A DNA stretch of 64,000 nt from JBMDXB01 sp048594975 (GTDB taxonomy: Bacteria; Acidobacteriota; Vicinamibacteria; Vicinamibacterales; 2-12-FULL-66-21). Under the pieces are notes generated by a model. That model had not been told where the DNA came from. It did no database searches and worked only from the letters and a program-made list of their open reading frames with translations. Where the stretch lies: positions 1-64,000 of the forward strand of contig JBMDXQ010000104.1 in NCBI GenBank assembly GCA_048594975.1, read 5' to 3'. This document shows positions 1 through 8,234 of this stretch, one piece after another (positions within the stretch are counted from its first letter, which is position 1; each line of letters starts with the position of its first letter). The position numbers and the translations under genes were made by a program.

Positions 1-1
1 C

Positions 2-127
2 TCGGGCGTCGCCCAGCCAGCCGTCGAGGAAGGACAAACCGGGACGGTGAACGCGCTCCTGCTCAACTACTTCTACAGGCCGTTCACGGCGCACACGACG
101 TGGCTGCGGCTCACTTACGCGTGGTAA
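2..127 (+). CDS. C-terminal end of an outer-membrane beta-barrel-like protein (partial)
   Basis: The frame is open from the left edge and stops at TAA 125-127. It gives 41 residues with alternating aromatic and polar positions (for example NALLLNYFYRPF and TTWLRLTYAW), ending in an aromatic residue as outer-membrane barrel proteins typically do. The gene body lies outside the window, so the family cannot be fixed. The cytochrome c gene that starts 53 bases downstream makes a porin-cytochrome partner such as an MtrB/PioB-type barrel conceivable, but that is only inference from context. The barrel call rests on composition and the terminal aromatic alone. Confidence 0.45.
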   Translation, partial: SGVAQPAVEEGQTGTVNALLLNYFYRPFTAHTTWLRLTYAW

Positions 128-180
128 CCCGCATCGGAGGCGGGCGCAGCCGTACTGGCTCGATGGAGAGGAGACATCTG

Positions 181-531
181 ATGAGACGAACGACCGTTGT
201 CCTGACGTTTCTCGCGATTGCTCTTCCGCAGACGGTGTGGACGCAGGACGCGCTGGTGCGGAAGGGGCAGGACGTGTATGCGAAGCAGCAGTGTACGATG
301 TGCCACTCGGTGGCTGGCAAAGGAAACCCCAAGGGGGCGCTCGACGGCGTCGGCAGCAAGTGGACGGCTGCGGAGATCCGCGAGTGGATCGTGAACTGGA
401 AGGAAATGGCGGCCAAGCACAACGCCACGCGCAAACCGCCGATGAATGACTTTTCGGGCCTCGCGAAAGCCGACGTGGACGCACTGGTGGCGTACCTGCA
501 GACGCTCAAGCGGCCAGGCCAGAAGAAGTAA
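181..531 (+). CDS. Small periplasmic mono-haem cytochrome c
   Basis: The 116-residue product has a signal peptide (MRR then a hydrophobic run to about residue 20) and a single CTMCH haem-binding motif at residues 38-42. A Met in the KPPMNDF segment near residue 86 is a plausible sixth ligand, and the last helix (DVDALVAYLQTL) is typical of class I cytochromes c. The start at 181 is preferred over upstream in-frame codons because the signal peptide begins there and GGAGAGGAGA precedes it. It probably shuttles electrons in the periplasm. It follows the end of a barrel-like gene by 53 bases and may share its transcript. The redox partner is not evident. Confidence 0.85.
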   Translation: MRRTTVVLTFLAIALPQTVWTQDALVRKGQDVYAKQQCTMCHSVAGKGNPKGALDGVGSKWTAAEIREWIVNWKEMAAKHNATRKPPMNDFSGLAKADVDALVAYLQTLKRPGQKK

Positions 532-545
532 GCCGGCGGGGCGGG

Positions 546-1052
546 GCAATCACTCAGGCGCGAGACGCCGGCATTCAAGAGGCCAGAGCGGAAGAGGCCC
601 GTCAACCGCGTTCGTCGAGCCGACCGGCCGACGCGGAGACGGGCCTACAGCAAGCGAAACACATTCTCCATGGCGCGAAGAGGGAATTGCGCGGTCTGAG
701 CGCCGAGGAAACGCGCCGATACGACTCCCTGATCGCCGACGCGCACGAGGTCGCCGGTCAAATTGCGCATCTCGAACGCTCGGACGAAATCGCTCGTATC
801 GCGGCTGCCGCGAACGGCAGAACGAGTTCGCGCTTCGTCGCGAACGGCGAGCCGCGCGTCTTCCTGCCGTCCTGGCGCGAGTGTCGCGTTTCCGAGGGGT
901 CGGATAGCGGCGGCGGATTCTCTGTTCCGGCAGAACAGGCGAAGAGCCAGTTCTTCGACGTGCTCGCGGCCCACGCGCGAGGCGAAGCGGAGCGCGCCGA
1001 CCGAGCGAAGCGGGCCCGACCGCCGGCTCAACGGCCTTCGAGCACGTCGTAG
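546..1052 (+). pseudogene. Decayed HK97-type phage major capsid protein (N-terminal half)
   Basis: No good start codon or ribosome binding site precedes this frame, yet it reads through with capsid-like features. A charged coiled-coil delta-domain-like stretch (RELRGLSAEETRRYDSLI followed by ADAHEVAGQIAHLER) is followed by SEGSDSGGGFSVPAEQAKSQ and FFDVLAA. This matches the usual HK97 capsid order of helical scaffold, then 'S-E-G-[TS]-D-x-x-G-G-[YF]-x-V-P', then a helix. The capsid core that should follow is absent: the frame degenerates into Arg-rich sequence and stops. I read it as a prophage or mobile-element remnant. No other phage structural gene is seen nearby. The family call is by eye. 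Confidence 0.5.
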
Positions 1053-1448
1053 TCGAAGTGTTCGAAGAAGCGCGACTGAAGCGCCGCCAACTCCTCGAGC
1101 TCGAATCCCGTGCCACCCAGGTCCTGGCGTCGAGCTCGGACACGCGGGCGCCTCCCGGCGTCATGCAGTTCTACGACAACCTGCCACGGGGTGGATGGCC
1201 CGGTACGGCCTCCCCTTTGTCACGCGGCGAGCTAGCTGGGCGCGCACCTCCTCCGGGAGTACACCACGAGTCACTCTTGTGCAAACTAGCCGGCGCGCCC
1301 GCGGTCGCGCGTGAATGCGAAAGGGGTTGAACCCCACGTATGATGATGGCGGAGTTCTCACGCTTTACCATCTCAGACGGAGGCCAACCCCTATCAGCCC
1401 GTGGTGAAAGTCTGAATTGCGTCCGGGGGGACTATTCAACGAGAGGCC
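1053..1448. other. No recognisable gene
   Basis: About 400 bases follow the capsid remnant. Several short frames exist on both strands but show only Arg/Ser/Pro-rich translation typical of GC-rich noncoding DNA. This is probably further decayed mobile-element sequence. No terminator, repeat or RNA gene was seen. Confidence 0.4.
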
Positions 1449-2111
1449 CTACTTACATGCGACAAGCGGTGGCCCGGTTCCTTCCTCCATCCGCATTGTG
1501 GCCGGCTGCGCGGCGTCGTGGACGATGACTGCTAGGACGTGGCGAGGCTTCGATCCGATAACCACTGCCCGCATCGGAGTACCGCCAGGCATTGCGACCG
1601 TCTCACCCTTTTGGAGCTTGGAGCCGCGTGTCGGCGTCTCGTAGCATGCCTCACCGTCAATTACATAGACGGCCTCGACACCCGAATGATGATGAACCAA
1701 GGAGTACATACCCGGCATGAACAGGGCGGATTGGACCATCATGGCGTACTTCGTGGCGCGGGGCAGCGGCAGCGGCCCGACTTGAGTCACGTGTCGGCCA
1801 CCGTGATGATCCGCGGTCTCTGGCTCGATGGTCATGAGCCACCAGGTGCCAGCAGCGTCGAAGGCGATGCTCGCCGGTCCAACGGCTGCGCGCGCTGCGT
1901 CTCGCGAGTCGAAGCGATCGATGTGCCAGAACACCGGCTCCTTGAGGCCGTCGGGGAGTACCTTGCTCGCAATGATGCTGCAACCAATCTCACCGCGCCT
2001 CTCGGGCGAGTTTTCAACGCAGGTAGACATCAACTGTGCTGCTGCCGTATTCGCAGTCAGCACTGAGACCAGCGTCAGTGCACTTGCCGACCATGCAGTT
2101 TGCGGTGTCAT
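1449..2111 (-). CDS. Secreted cupin-domain protein
   Basis: The 220-residue product starts with a likely signal peptide (MTPQTAWSASALTLVSVL, then Ala-rich to AAAQ). Its C-terminal half is a cupin barrel: the first motif is around HHHSGVEAVYVIDGE and the second around KGETVAMPGGTPMRAV, giving a His/Glu metal site. The start at 2111 is preferred over GTG/ATG codons upstream because GAGGAT lies 6 bases before it and the signal peptide begins there. The N-terminal part (residues about 30-110) resembles a degenerate second barrel. The reaction cannot be told from sequence: secreted cupins include dioxygenases, isomerases and binding proteins. The gene stands alone between two mobile-element remnants. 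Confidence 0.7.
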   Translation of the reverse strand: MTPQTAWSASALTLVSVLTANTAAAQLMSTCVENSPERRGEIGCSIIASKVLPDGLKEPVFWHIDRFDSRDAARAAVGPASIAFDAAGTWWLMTIEPETADHHGGRHVTQVGPLPLPRATKYAMMVQSALFMPGMYSLVHHHSGVEAVYVIDGEACYETPTRGSKLQKGETVAMPGGTPMRAVVIGSKPRHVLAVIVHDAAQPATMRMEEGTGPPLVACK

Positions 2112-2246
2112 AGGATCCTCGCAGCCGGTGGTGAACGCCTCAATTGTGGATCGACACAATCGATCCCCGTACTACACTGTCGGCCGATGGCGATGGGCAA
2201 CGACGGCGACACGCGAAGCAGGGCTCGATGTGGGTGGTGACCCACG

Positions 2247-2475
2247 ATCGATCTGGAGACGCACGAGGCGGTCTTCACTTGGATGCTGCAGCGCCTGGCC
2301 GACGCGGTCTGGTCAAGGGAAAGACCGTCGGCATTGACGCGACGACGCTCGAGGCGAATGCGGCGTTGCGCAGCATCGTGCGGCGCGACACGGGCGAGAG
2401 CTACCAGGACTTCCTGGATGAAGCTCGCGCAGGCCTCGGGCATCGAGACGCCGACGCGCGCGGAAGTCTCTGGAC
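2247..2475 (+). pseudogene. Transposase fragment (IS1182/IS5-like), frameshifted
   Basis: Three consecutive frames encode parts of one transposase. IDLETHEAVFTWMLQRLADA is in one frame. After a missing base near 2308 comes KGKTVGIDATTLEANAALR followed by SIVRRDTGESYQDFL. After a second shift near 2420 comes KLAQASGIETPTRAE. The segment order and the strongly conserved 'GIDATTLEANAALRSIVRRD' region are those of IS1182/IS5-type DDE transposases, but only about 75 residues survive and neither end of the element is recognisable. It marks an old insertion beside the peptidoglycan-enzyme and toxin-antitoxin genes. Confidence 0.75.
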
Positions 2476-2768
2476 GTGGCTCGATGAGCCGTGTGCTGGC
2501 CCGCCCGCGGTGCCCGAGCCCGTACAGCTCGCGCTCATGTAATTCGGACAGCATCCGACAGCATCAGAGGGGTGGGGTCATGCGGCTCGCCGTTTTCCGG
2601 TCAGTTCGGCAATGAAACCGCCTGATGCCGCGGCTGAAGCCGGCCAGTTTGGACAGCAGTGAGTGCCCAGGTATGGCTGCATTTGCACCGCATGCACCCG
2701 ACCGGGCACGCGTCGCGCCGCACCATCTGCGGCGCATTCTCGTTGGTTGGCGGACCGCGGAGACACCA

Positions 2769-4778
2769 ATGACACGCGACGATCAGGATCCGTATAGGAC
2801 GCTGGCTGCGCCGTTGAGCGAGGCCGAGATCGAAGAAGCGCTTGCCCACCGCGAGCCGGAACCGGTTGGGGCGGTGCCCGAGCCGGTGGGCATCGAACGG
2901 CCCGCCCCCGCCTGGCGTGATGTCGTGTCGCCCGCCGCCTACAATTTCATCGTCACCTGGGAGACCGGCGGACGATCGTACTACGAGCAGATCATCAAGG
3001 GCCGGCCGATCTGGCCGGGCTTCTCGTCCGGCATCACCATCGGATGCGGTTATGACCTCGGTTATCACACGGCGGCGGAATTCTCGGCCGACTGGTCTGG
3101 CCGGCTGACGGCCGCTGCGCGCGTGCGATTAGCCGGCGCCATCGGGTTCAAGACCGTGGAGCCCGGCCGTGCAGCCAGAATCGCACGAGCAAAGGAGCTC
3201 GTGCGCCTGCTTTCCGACGTCGTCGTGCCGTGGGAGATCGCGATCCAGCAGTTCGATGACAGGAAGATGCCGGCGCTCGTCACCCAGCTCGAGCGCGCCC
3301 TGCCGAATCTCGACAGCCTTCATCCGCACTGCTATGGCGCGTTGCTGAGCCTTGTCTTCAATCGCGGGACGCCGTTCCGGAACCCTGCCCCCCGTTACAT
3401 CGAGATGATGGAGATTCACCGGCTGATGTCGGCGGGCACTCCCAGGGCCCTTGCGGCCATCCCCGAACAGCTCCGTTCGATGGAGCGTCTGTGGGGACCT
3501 GCCTCCAGCCTGGCGAAGCGCCGCCGCGGTGAAGCGGATCTGTTCGTGCTAGGGCTGCGGGAGCGCGCGCTGCTCGCCGTCGCGCAACTCCCGACTCTGG
3601 AGGCGGTCGAGGTTCCCGCCACCGAGGTGCACGACTCAGCGGACGTCGCGCAGAGCGATGCTCCCGATCCGGATCCACTCGTCGAAGAGGCGGCGCTCGC
3701 CGCTGCTGGCATTGCAGCGGAGGCGACGGGATTGACGGCCGCTCACGTCACGTGGAACCCGCGCGACGACGAGCAGCCGGACTATCGGCATCTGAATACA
3801 CAACTCGCAGGAACTGTCTTCACGTTGACGCCCGCCGACCTTGACTTGCTCATTGCGTGCAATGCCTTTCGCCTCGTGGGGGACCAGGGCGTTGAACGCC
3901 CGCTGGTCATTTTCGCGCTGCGTGGAGCAAAGCTGATCACCGGTCCGGCGCAGCTGCGGCAGACTGGCGTCACCGTTCAGGATCAGCGGCCCGATCATCG
4001 CGATTTTCGGTGTGTGATCGGGGTGTACGATCGTGCCGGCCAGACGCTCTCGGCGTTCAAGGCATCGACTGTCCCGAATGCACACTTCGTGGCGTTATGT
4101 CACTCGAAGGCGGATAGCGGCGCGGCTCTCGACCAGCTGACCGGGAACATCCTGCCCACGGGCTGCTACACCTACACGGTGGGCACCCACAAGCGCGGCA
4201 AGCCTGGTGAGATTCGAGGTGCCCTTCGGTTGTCGAAGACGGCCGATGGCGCCGACCTCGTGGTCGTCCTCCGATCGCTCCAGGACGTCACCTACGACCG
4301 GATGGATCGCTGGCACAAATGCACACCGGCTGACAACATCCATCCAGGTCAGCTCAATAGCGGTTTCTCGTCGGCGGGCTGTCTGACACTTCCGGGCTTC
4401 TTCAGGAACGGACAGCACGCGGGCCGCTGGTCGGAATTCCGTGGCGTACTGGGCTTGATCGGTGGCGACGACGGCAGGCAGTTCAGTTGCGTGCTGCTCA
4501 CCGGGCTGGATGCCGCTATCGCCGCGAAACTCCGCCAGGAAGGCCGTACGATCGCTGACGCGCAGGTGCGGGAACATCTCGTCCGTCTTCGACACGGTTC
4601 CGCGGGCCCGGCAGTCGCGACGTTGCAGGCCGCCCTTGGACTCAATCCGGACGCGGCTCAGCTCTTCGGACCCGTGACTCGGGAAGCGCTCACGAGGCGG
4701 CAACAGCGTGTGCTCGGCTGGGCCGACGGCATCTACTCCCCGGACATGGAACGCCAGCTTCAACTCGGTGCGCTGTAG
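2769..4778 (+). CDS. Three-domain peptidoglycan enzyme: lysozyme, L,D-transpeptidase-like motif, PG-binding domain
   Basis: The 669-residue product has no signal peptide. Residues about 50-220 resemble phage-type (GH24-like) lysozyme, with WETGG (Glu65) followed by GITIGCGYDLG. Residues about 320-600 form a second region containing IHPGQLN (His525) and SSAGC (Cys538), an arrangement recalling the His/Ser-x-Gly-Cys active site of YkuD L,D-transpeptidases. Residues about 605-669 are a peptidoglycan-binding domain 1 (LRHGSAGPAVATLQAALG). It should bind and cut, and perhaps re-crosslink or trim, peptidoglycan. The start at 2769 follows GCGGAGA; upstream in-frame codons give an Arg/Pro-rich extension unlike a protein N-terminus. 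The absence of a secretion signal suggests export by a dedicated apparatus or release by lysis. Confidence 0.75.
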   Translation: MTRDDQDPYRTLAAPLSEAEIEEALAHREPEPVGAVPEPVGIERPAPAWRDVVSPAAYNFIVTWETGGRSYYEQIIKGRPIWPGFSSGITIGCGYDLGYHTAAEFSADWSGRLTAAARVRLAGAIGFKTVEPGRAARIARAKELVRLLSDVVVPWEIAIQQFDDRKMPALVTQLERALPNLDSLHPHCYGALLSLVFNRGTPFRNPAPRYIEMMEIHRLMSAGTPRALAAIPEQLRSMERLWGPASSLAKRRRGEADLFVLGLRERALLAVAQLPTLEAVEVPATEVHDSADVAQSDAPDPDPLVEEAALAAAGIAAEATGLTAAHVTWNPRDDEQPDYRHLNTQLAGTVFTLTPADLDLLIACNAFRLVGDQGVERPLVIFALRGAKLITGPAQLRQTGVTVQDQRPDHRDFRCVIGVYDRAGQTLSAFKASTVPNAHFVALCHSKADSGAALDQLTGNILPTGCYTYTVGTHKRGKPGEIRGALRLSKTADGADLVVVLRSLQDVTYDRMDRWHKCTPADNIHPGQLNSGFSSAGCLTLPGFFRNGQHAGRWSEFRGVLGLIGGDDGRQFSCVLLTGLDAAIAAKLRQEGRTIADAQVREHLVRLRHGSAGPAVATLQAALGLNPDAAQLFGPVTREALTRRQQRVLGWADGIYSPDMERQLQLGAL

Positions 4779-4837
4779 CACCAGGCAAGCCTCGCGCGCA
4801 CACCTGCAACGACGCTCGAGAAACGAGAAAGGAGACG

Positions 4838-5041
4838 ATGATGTCCGAGCTTGCGGCGGAAATCGCCAAAGCGCTAACCATTGCGGCGGTCCAGGCGCAG
4901 CCAAGGGTCTTCGATCAAGACCCGAAGAGCTCGGTCGATGCCAGCAATCTGGCGCGGGAGGTCGCCCAGGTCTTCAAAGTGATTTTCGACGAGGTCGTGA
5001 AGAAGGTTCCGGCGCGGGACACGCCACCGCAGAAGGGATGA
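4838..5041 (+). CDS. Small hypothetical protein
   Basis: A 67-residue, mostly helical protein sits 59 bases after the peptidoglycan enzyme. It begins at tandem ATG codons preceded by AAAGGAGACG, one of the better ribosome binding sites in the window, which is the main argument that it is real. The sequence has an amphipathic start (SELAAEIAKALTIAAVQAQ) and a helix SNLAREVAQVFKVIFDEVVKK, with a charged tail. No family is recognised. Position suggests it is co-transcribed with the peptidoglycan enzyme, possibly as a chaperone, immunity or accessory protein; nothing in the sequence decides this. Confidence 0.6.
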   Translation: MMSELAAEIAKALTIAAVQAQPRVFDQDPKSSVDASNLAREVAQVFKVIFDEVVKKVPARDTPPQKG

Positions 5042-5112
5042 GGTCCGCTGGCCGCGGTCGGCCGTTGCCCCGCGGCGATCCGGCCTTGCGCACCGCCAGA
5101 CACGCCGTCCGA

Positions 5113-5156
5113 GTTGCGCAACGGGTCCTGTTGCGCAACAGGAAGTGTTGCGCTAT
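5113..5156. promoter_or_regulatory. Triple operator of the Xre/RES module, 17-bp periodicity
   Basis: Three copies of GTTGCGC(AAC) begin at 5113, 5130 and 5147, exactly 17 bp apart. The first (5113-5122) is a perfect 10-bp palindrome, the second lies in a perfect 16-bp palindrome (5127-5142), and the third (5147-5156) keeps only its left half. The copies cover the -35 box and spacer of the promoter at 5131-5159, as expected for cooperative binding of the downstream Xre-family antitoxin for autoregulation. Confidence 0.75.
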
Positions 5157-5159
5157 GCT
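5131..5159 (+). promoter_or_regulatory. Sigma70-type promoter giving a probably leaderless toxin-antitoxin mRNA
   Basis: A -35 box TTGCGC (5131-5136) and a -10 box TATGCT (5154-5159) are separated by 17 bp. The expected start point is about 7 bases after the -10 box, at 5166, which is the A of the antitoxin ATG. No ribosome binding site precedes that ATG, so the transcript is probably leaderless. The -35 box lies inside the central operator palindrome. Confidence 0.6.
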
Positions 5160-5165
5160 GCGGAC

Positions 5166-5498
5166 ATGCCCGTGGCCACCGCCCGCAAGGTCGAGGCCCT
5201 GCGCGCCGATTTCCGGTCCGCCGCGCAGCTCGCCGACCTGCTCGGCGTCAGCCGCTCGCAGGTCACCCGCTGGCTGCGCGGTGCCGGCATCGACCCGCTG
5301 AACGCCGAAAAGGTGGATCTCCTGGAGCTCGTCTGGTCGAGCGTGCTCCGCGTGTACAACCGCGAGGCCGCGCTCGCCTGGCTCTTCGGGATCAATCCGC
5401 GACTGGGAGATCGGCGCCCCATCGACCTGGTGCGGGCCGGGCGGACGGAGGATCTGATGCGCGCGATCCGCGCCGAGCGCGCCGACTCGTTCGCGTGA
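5166..5498 (+). CDS. Xre/MbcA/ParS-type antitoxin of a RES toxin
   Basis: The 110-residue protein has an N-terminal helix-turn-helix (SAAQLADLLGVSRSQVTRWL, residues about 17-36) and a C-terminal toxin-binding region of the DUF2384/MbcA type (REAALAWLFGINPRL and the final RAGRTEDLMRAI helix). In this family the antitoxin binds the RES toxin, blocks its NAD site and represses its own promoter; the repeated operators upstream fit this. The ATG at 5166 is preferred over a TTG at 5145 because 5145 lies within the operator/promoter and would be upstream of the expected transcription start. Its stop overlaps the toxin start (GTGA), indicating translational coupling. Confidence 0.9.
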   Translation: MPVATARKVEALRADFRSAAQLADLLGVSRSQVTRWLRGAGIDPLNAEKVDLLELVWSSVLRVYNREAALAWLFGINPRLGDRRPIDLVRAGRTEDLMRAIRAERADSFA

Positions 5499-6049
5499 TC
5501 CTGCACCGCTGCTTCGCCTGGAACGCGGCCGCCCGGCACGACGCGCCGGACGGGCCGCTCTGGTTTCCGCGTCTCTTCCAGGGCGAAGGGCGTCACGACA
5601 ACCCTGACGTGTACGGCTGCCTCTACCTCGCCGATCGCGCGGTGTCGTGCCTGGTCGAACAGCTGGCCGCGTTTCGCGGGCAGCGTCTCACCGCGGGGAT
5701 CCTGCGCCGCCGCGCGCTTCCGCTCGCCCTCGCGACGATCGAGCTTGCTGGCGACGCGACGCTGCTGGATCTCGACGATCCCGCGATCCTGCGCCGCGAA
5801 CGGCTCCGTCCCTCCCGGGTGGCGACGAGACAGCGGCCGGTGACGCAGCCGCAGGCGCTCGACCTCTACCGGCGCCACCCGGAGGCCGCCGGGCTCCGCT
5901 GGTGGTCGACGTGGGAGGCGCTCTGGGCCAATGTCACCGTGTTCGACCGTGCCGCCCCGGCGCTCCGCGTGGTCGACGTGCGCGAACTGACGCTCGACGA
6001 CCCGGCGCTGGTCGACGCCGCCGACCTGTTCGGCCTGCGAATCGCCTGA
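5495..6049 (+). CDS. RES-domain toxin (NAD+ phosphorylase family)
   Basis: The 184-residue protein starts with GTG overlapping the antitoxin stop. It carries the RES-domain pattern: an early LHRCF with Arg, an FQGEGRHDNPDVYGCLYLAD segment (Gly, Arg and Tyr in the NAD pocket), and a late WEALWANVTVFD segment. RES toxins such as those of the MbcT and Xre-RES pairs degrade NAD+ and arrest growth unless bound by their antitoxin. Size and gene order, antitoxin first, match the family. No truncation is seen, so the toxin is probably active. Post-segregational maintenance or phage defence are both known roles for such pairs; the sequence does not choose between them. Confidence 0.85.
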   Translation: MILHRCFAWNAAARHDAPDGPLWFPRLFQGEGRHDNPDVYGCLYLADRAVSCLVEQLAAFRGQRLTAGILRRRALPLALATIELAGDATLLDLDDPAILRRERLRPSRVATRQRPVTQPQALDLYRRHPEAAGLRWWSTWEALWANVTVFDRAAPALRVVDVRELTLDDPALVDAADLFGLRIA

Positions 6050-6561
6050 CGACCCGTGGTTCCCGTCACCGGTTCCGGTTCCTTGGTCGCCAAGCGGCGC
6101 GTCGAACCACGTCACATGGTCGGTCAACTGCTCGGCGTTTAGTGGATCGCATCAGCCGTCGACCGGTCGGCCAGCTCCTGCCGCACAAGTACTCCAGCAT
6201 GCGAATGGCACGACCGCGTGGTTCCTTGACATCCGGTCACGCCGCGCGCCAGACAGTGGCGACGATGCCGCAGTGCCCAGTTTCCGGGCGTGCGGAAACC
6301 CCTTGACTCGCATCCTCGACGGCGCAAATCTCTGGTTTGCGGCGCGTGCTGCTCCTCGGCCACACGTGGCGCCACTCGCGCCAGCGGCGTGAAGGGGAAC
6401 ACGCAGCGCGTGCGACAGAAGCGCGATGGTGTCAGGGCCGGGCCGCGTCTTCCCTTCGGGCCAGGTCAAGGGCAGACTGTTGCCCCGGTGGCGTGAGCGG
6501 ACAGGGTTACGGGCAGCACGAGAGCGGCGGCGGCAATCGGCGCCGAGAAGGTGAGGAGATC
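6050..6561. other. No recognisable gene
   Basis: About 510 bases lie between the RES toxin and the metalloprotease. Frames on both strands are short or have implausible composition, and no RNA, repeat or insertion-sequence signal was found. A promoter for the metalloprotease should lie here, but no convincing -35/-10 pair was identified. Confidence 0.35.
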
Positions 6562-8025
6562 ATGCCCGAGCGTCTCTTTCGTCCGACACGGCTTGCCAAC
6601 AAGAAGTTCAACGTTCAGGTGCGAGGGCTCGACGCCGCAGACTGGCGCCGGGCGTTGAGGGCCGATCCGCGGTTGCCTCGAAACGTCAGTCAGCTCCGAC
6701 AGCTCTGGGGCGACTTGACGGAGCACCGACGGCGACGCGTGCCCTCGTTCGACGTGCGTGTGCGGCGCGGGATCCTCAGACGCCGTATCGAGGAGTGCGG
6801 CGAGGATGCCTTTGCGCGCTTCTTCACCGCCCTCGGCAGCCCGCTCCTGAGTAATCGCGATCGCGACGAGATCGAGGCGGTGATGGACGCCGACCTGCCG
6901 GCGTTCGATCAATCGCTCGAGACCGATCATTTCATCCTTCGCTGGACCAACAGCGCGGCCCACGCTGCGGACAATCTCGCCGATGCCGCCATCGTGGACG
7001 AGACCGCCGGCTACCTCGAGAGTGCCTGGGCGCAATACAACACGGTGTTCGGGCGCGCGCCGTATCCGCCGGCGGGCGGCACCAAGATCGAGGTGAACTT
7101 CTGGGATATCGGGGGGTATGGTGTCGCCTCGCCGCCCGACGGCCCCATCTCGTTCGACGCGGCCAACTGGCAGTCGCAGCCGGGCATCCGTCAGCCGACC
7201 TCGGCGCACGAGCTGTTCCACAAACTCCAGTACGCGTTCGGCTACCGCACCCTGTGGGCGCCGGTGGCGCCCTACAAGTGGTTTTCCGAGGGTAGCGCGT
7301 CGTGGGCCGAAGTCTACATCTGGCAGCGAGTCAGCGGTGCCTACAAGATGACCGACCTGTTTGCGACCCCTGATCTCAACCTGTACGACGCGAGCTACAG
7401 CGCGCTGCCGTTCTGGATGTTCTTCGATACGCGGCAGCGCGACGCGGCCGACGACATCCCGCTCGTCGGCTACCTGCAGCGGTACGAGCTGACCGGGGAA
7501 GAGGAGACGGCGCTCGGCGAGGCGATCGATGCCGACTGGCCGCCCAACAACGTGTACGGCCAGCTCGACACGTTCTTTGCCCTGTTCTCGCGCGATCGGC
7601 GAATCGGAGCATGGAGGCAAACGCCGACAGGTGGGCAACCCTACGCCACCATCCTCGCGCCTGACGGCTCGGCGATTGTGCCAGCGCTGACGATGACCGA
7701 CGTTCCGCTGGCAAGTGGCGACGCGTACAGCAACGCCGGTAACGTGTCCGGTCTGGGCTCTGATTACTATCATTTCATCTTCGATCCCAACGCCGACACG
7801 AAGACCCTGACGATCTCGGTCACGGCCGCAGTTGGCGGTGACTATTCGTATTACAGCATCTGGGAGAAGGCCGGCGCGTTCAAGCAGGCGATCTTCCCCT
7901 TCGTCGCCACGGGGAGCTTCACATTCAGCCAGCCGATCGAGATCGCCACGGCCGATGCACTGGTGTTCATCATTTCGGGACGCGGGACCGGCGGCGGCTA
8001 CACGGTCGATGCGTCGATCACGTAG
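6562..8025 (+). CDS. HExxH zinc metalloprotease, no signal peptide
   Basis: The 487-residue protein contains SAHELFHKLQYAFG, an HExxH zinc site (His216, Glu217, His220). WFSEGSASWAE follows, providing Glu243 as the probable third ligand, a gluzincin-like spacing. Residues about 1-120 are charged and helical; about 120-390 form the peptidase unit; the last 100 residues (SGLGSDYYHFIFDPNADTKT onward) look like a beta-sandwich accessory domain similar to bacterial pre-peptidase C-terminal domains. ATG 6562 follows GGTGAGGAGATC. There is no Sec or Tat signal, unusual for such a protease, so it is cytoplasmic or exported by another route. A specific peptidase family is not assigned. Confidence 0.75.
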   Translation: MPERLFRPTRLANKKFNVQVRGLDAADWRRALRADPRLPRNVSQLRQLWGDLTEHRRRRVPSFDVRVRRGILRRRIEECGEDAFARFFTALGSPLLSNRDRDEIEAVMDADLPAFDQSLETDHFILRWTNSAAHAADNLADAAIVDETAGYLESAWAQYNTVFGRAPYPPAGGTKIEVNFWDIGGYGVASPPDGPISFDAANWQSQPGIRQPTSAHELFHKLQYAFGYRTLWAPVAPYKWFSEGSASWAEVYIWQRVSGAYKMTDLFATPDLNLYDASYSALPFWMFFDTRQRDAADDIPLVGYLQRYELTGEEETALGEAIDADWPPNNVYGQLDTFFALFSRDRRIGAWRQTPTGGQPYATILAPDGSAIVPALTMTDVPLASGDAYSNAGNVSGLGSDYYHFIFDPNADTKTLTISVTAAVGGDYSYYSIWEKAGAFKQAIFPFVATGSFTFSQPIEIATADALVFIISGRGTGGGYTVDASIT

Positions 8026-8234
8026 GCCCTGCGCCGCCGGTGCAATCGCCGTCGATTTCGCCGGCCTGCATCTCAAAGGGGCGTTGCGATCCATGCACGC
8101 ACCTGGCGCCGTGCCGCCGCGATTCAGCCGCAGCGCCCAGTTCGTGCTCTCGTGGGCCGTGACATCCACCGCGCGGAACAGCCGCGACCGACAGACGCAC
8201 GCGACAGCAGCCGGCGAAGACGAAGGAGGGCAGC

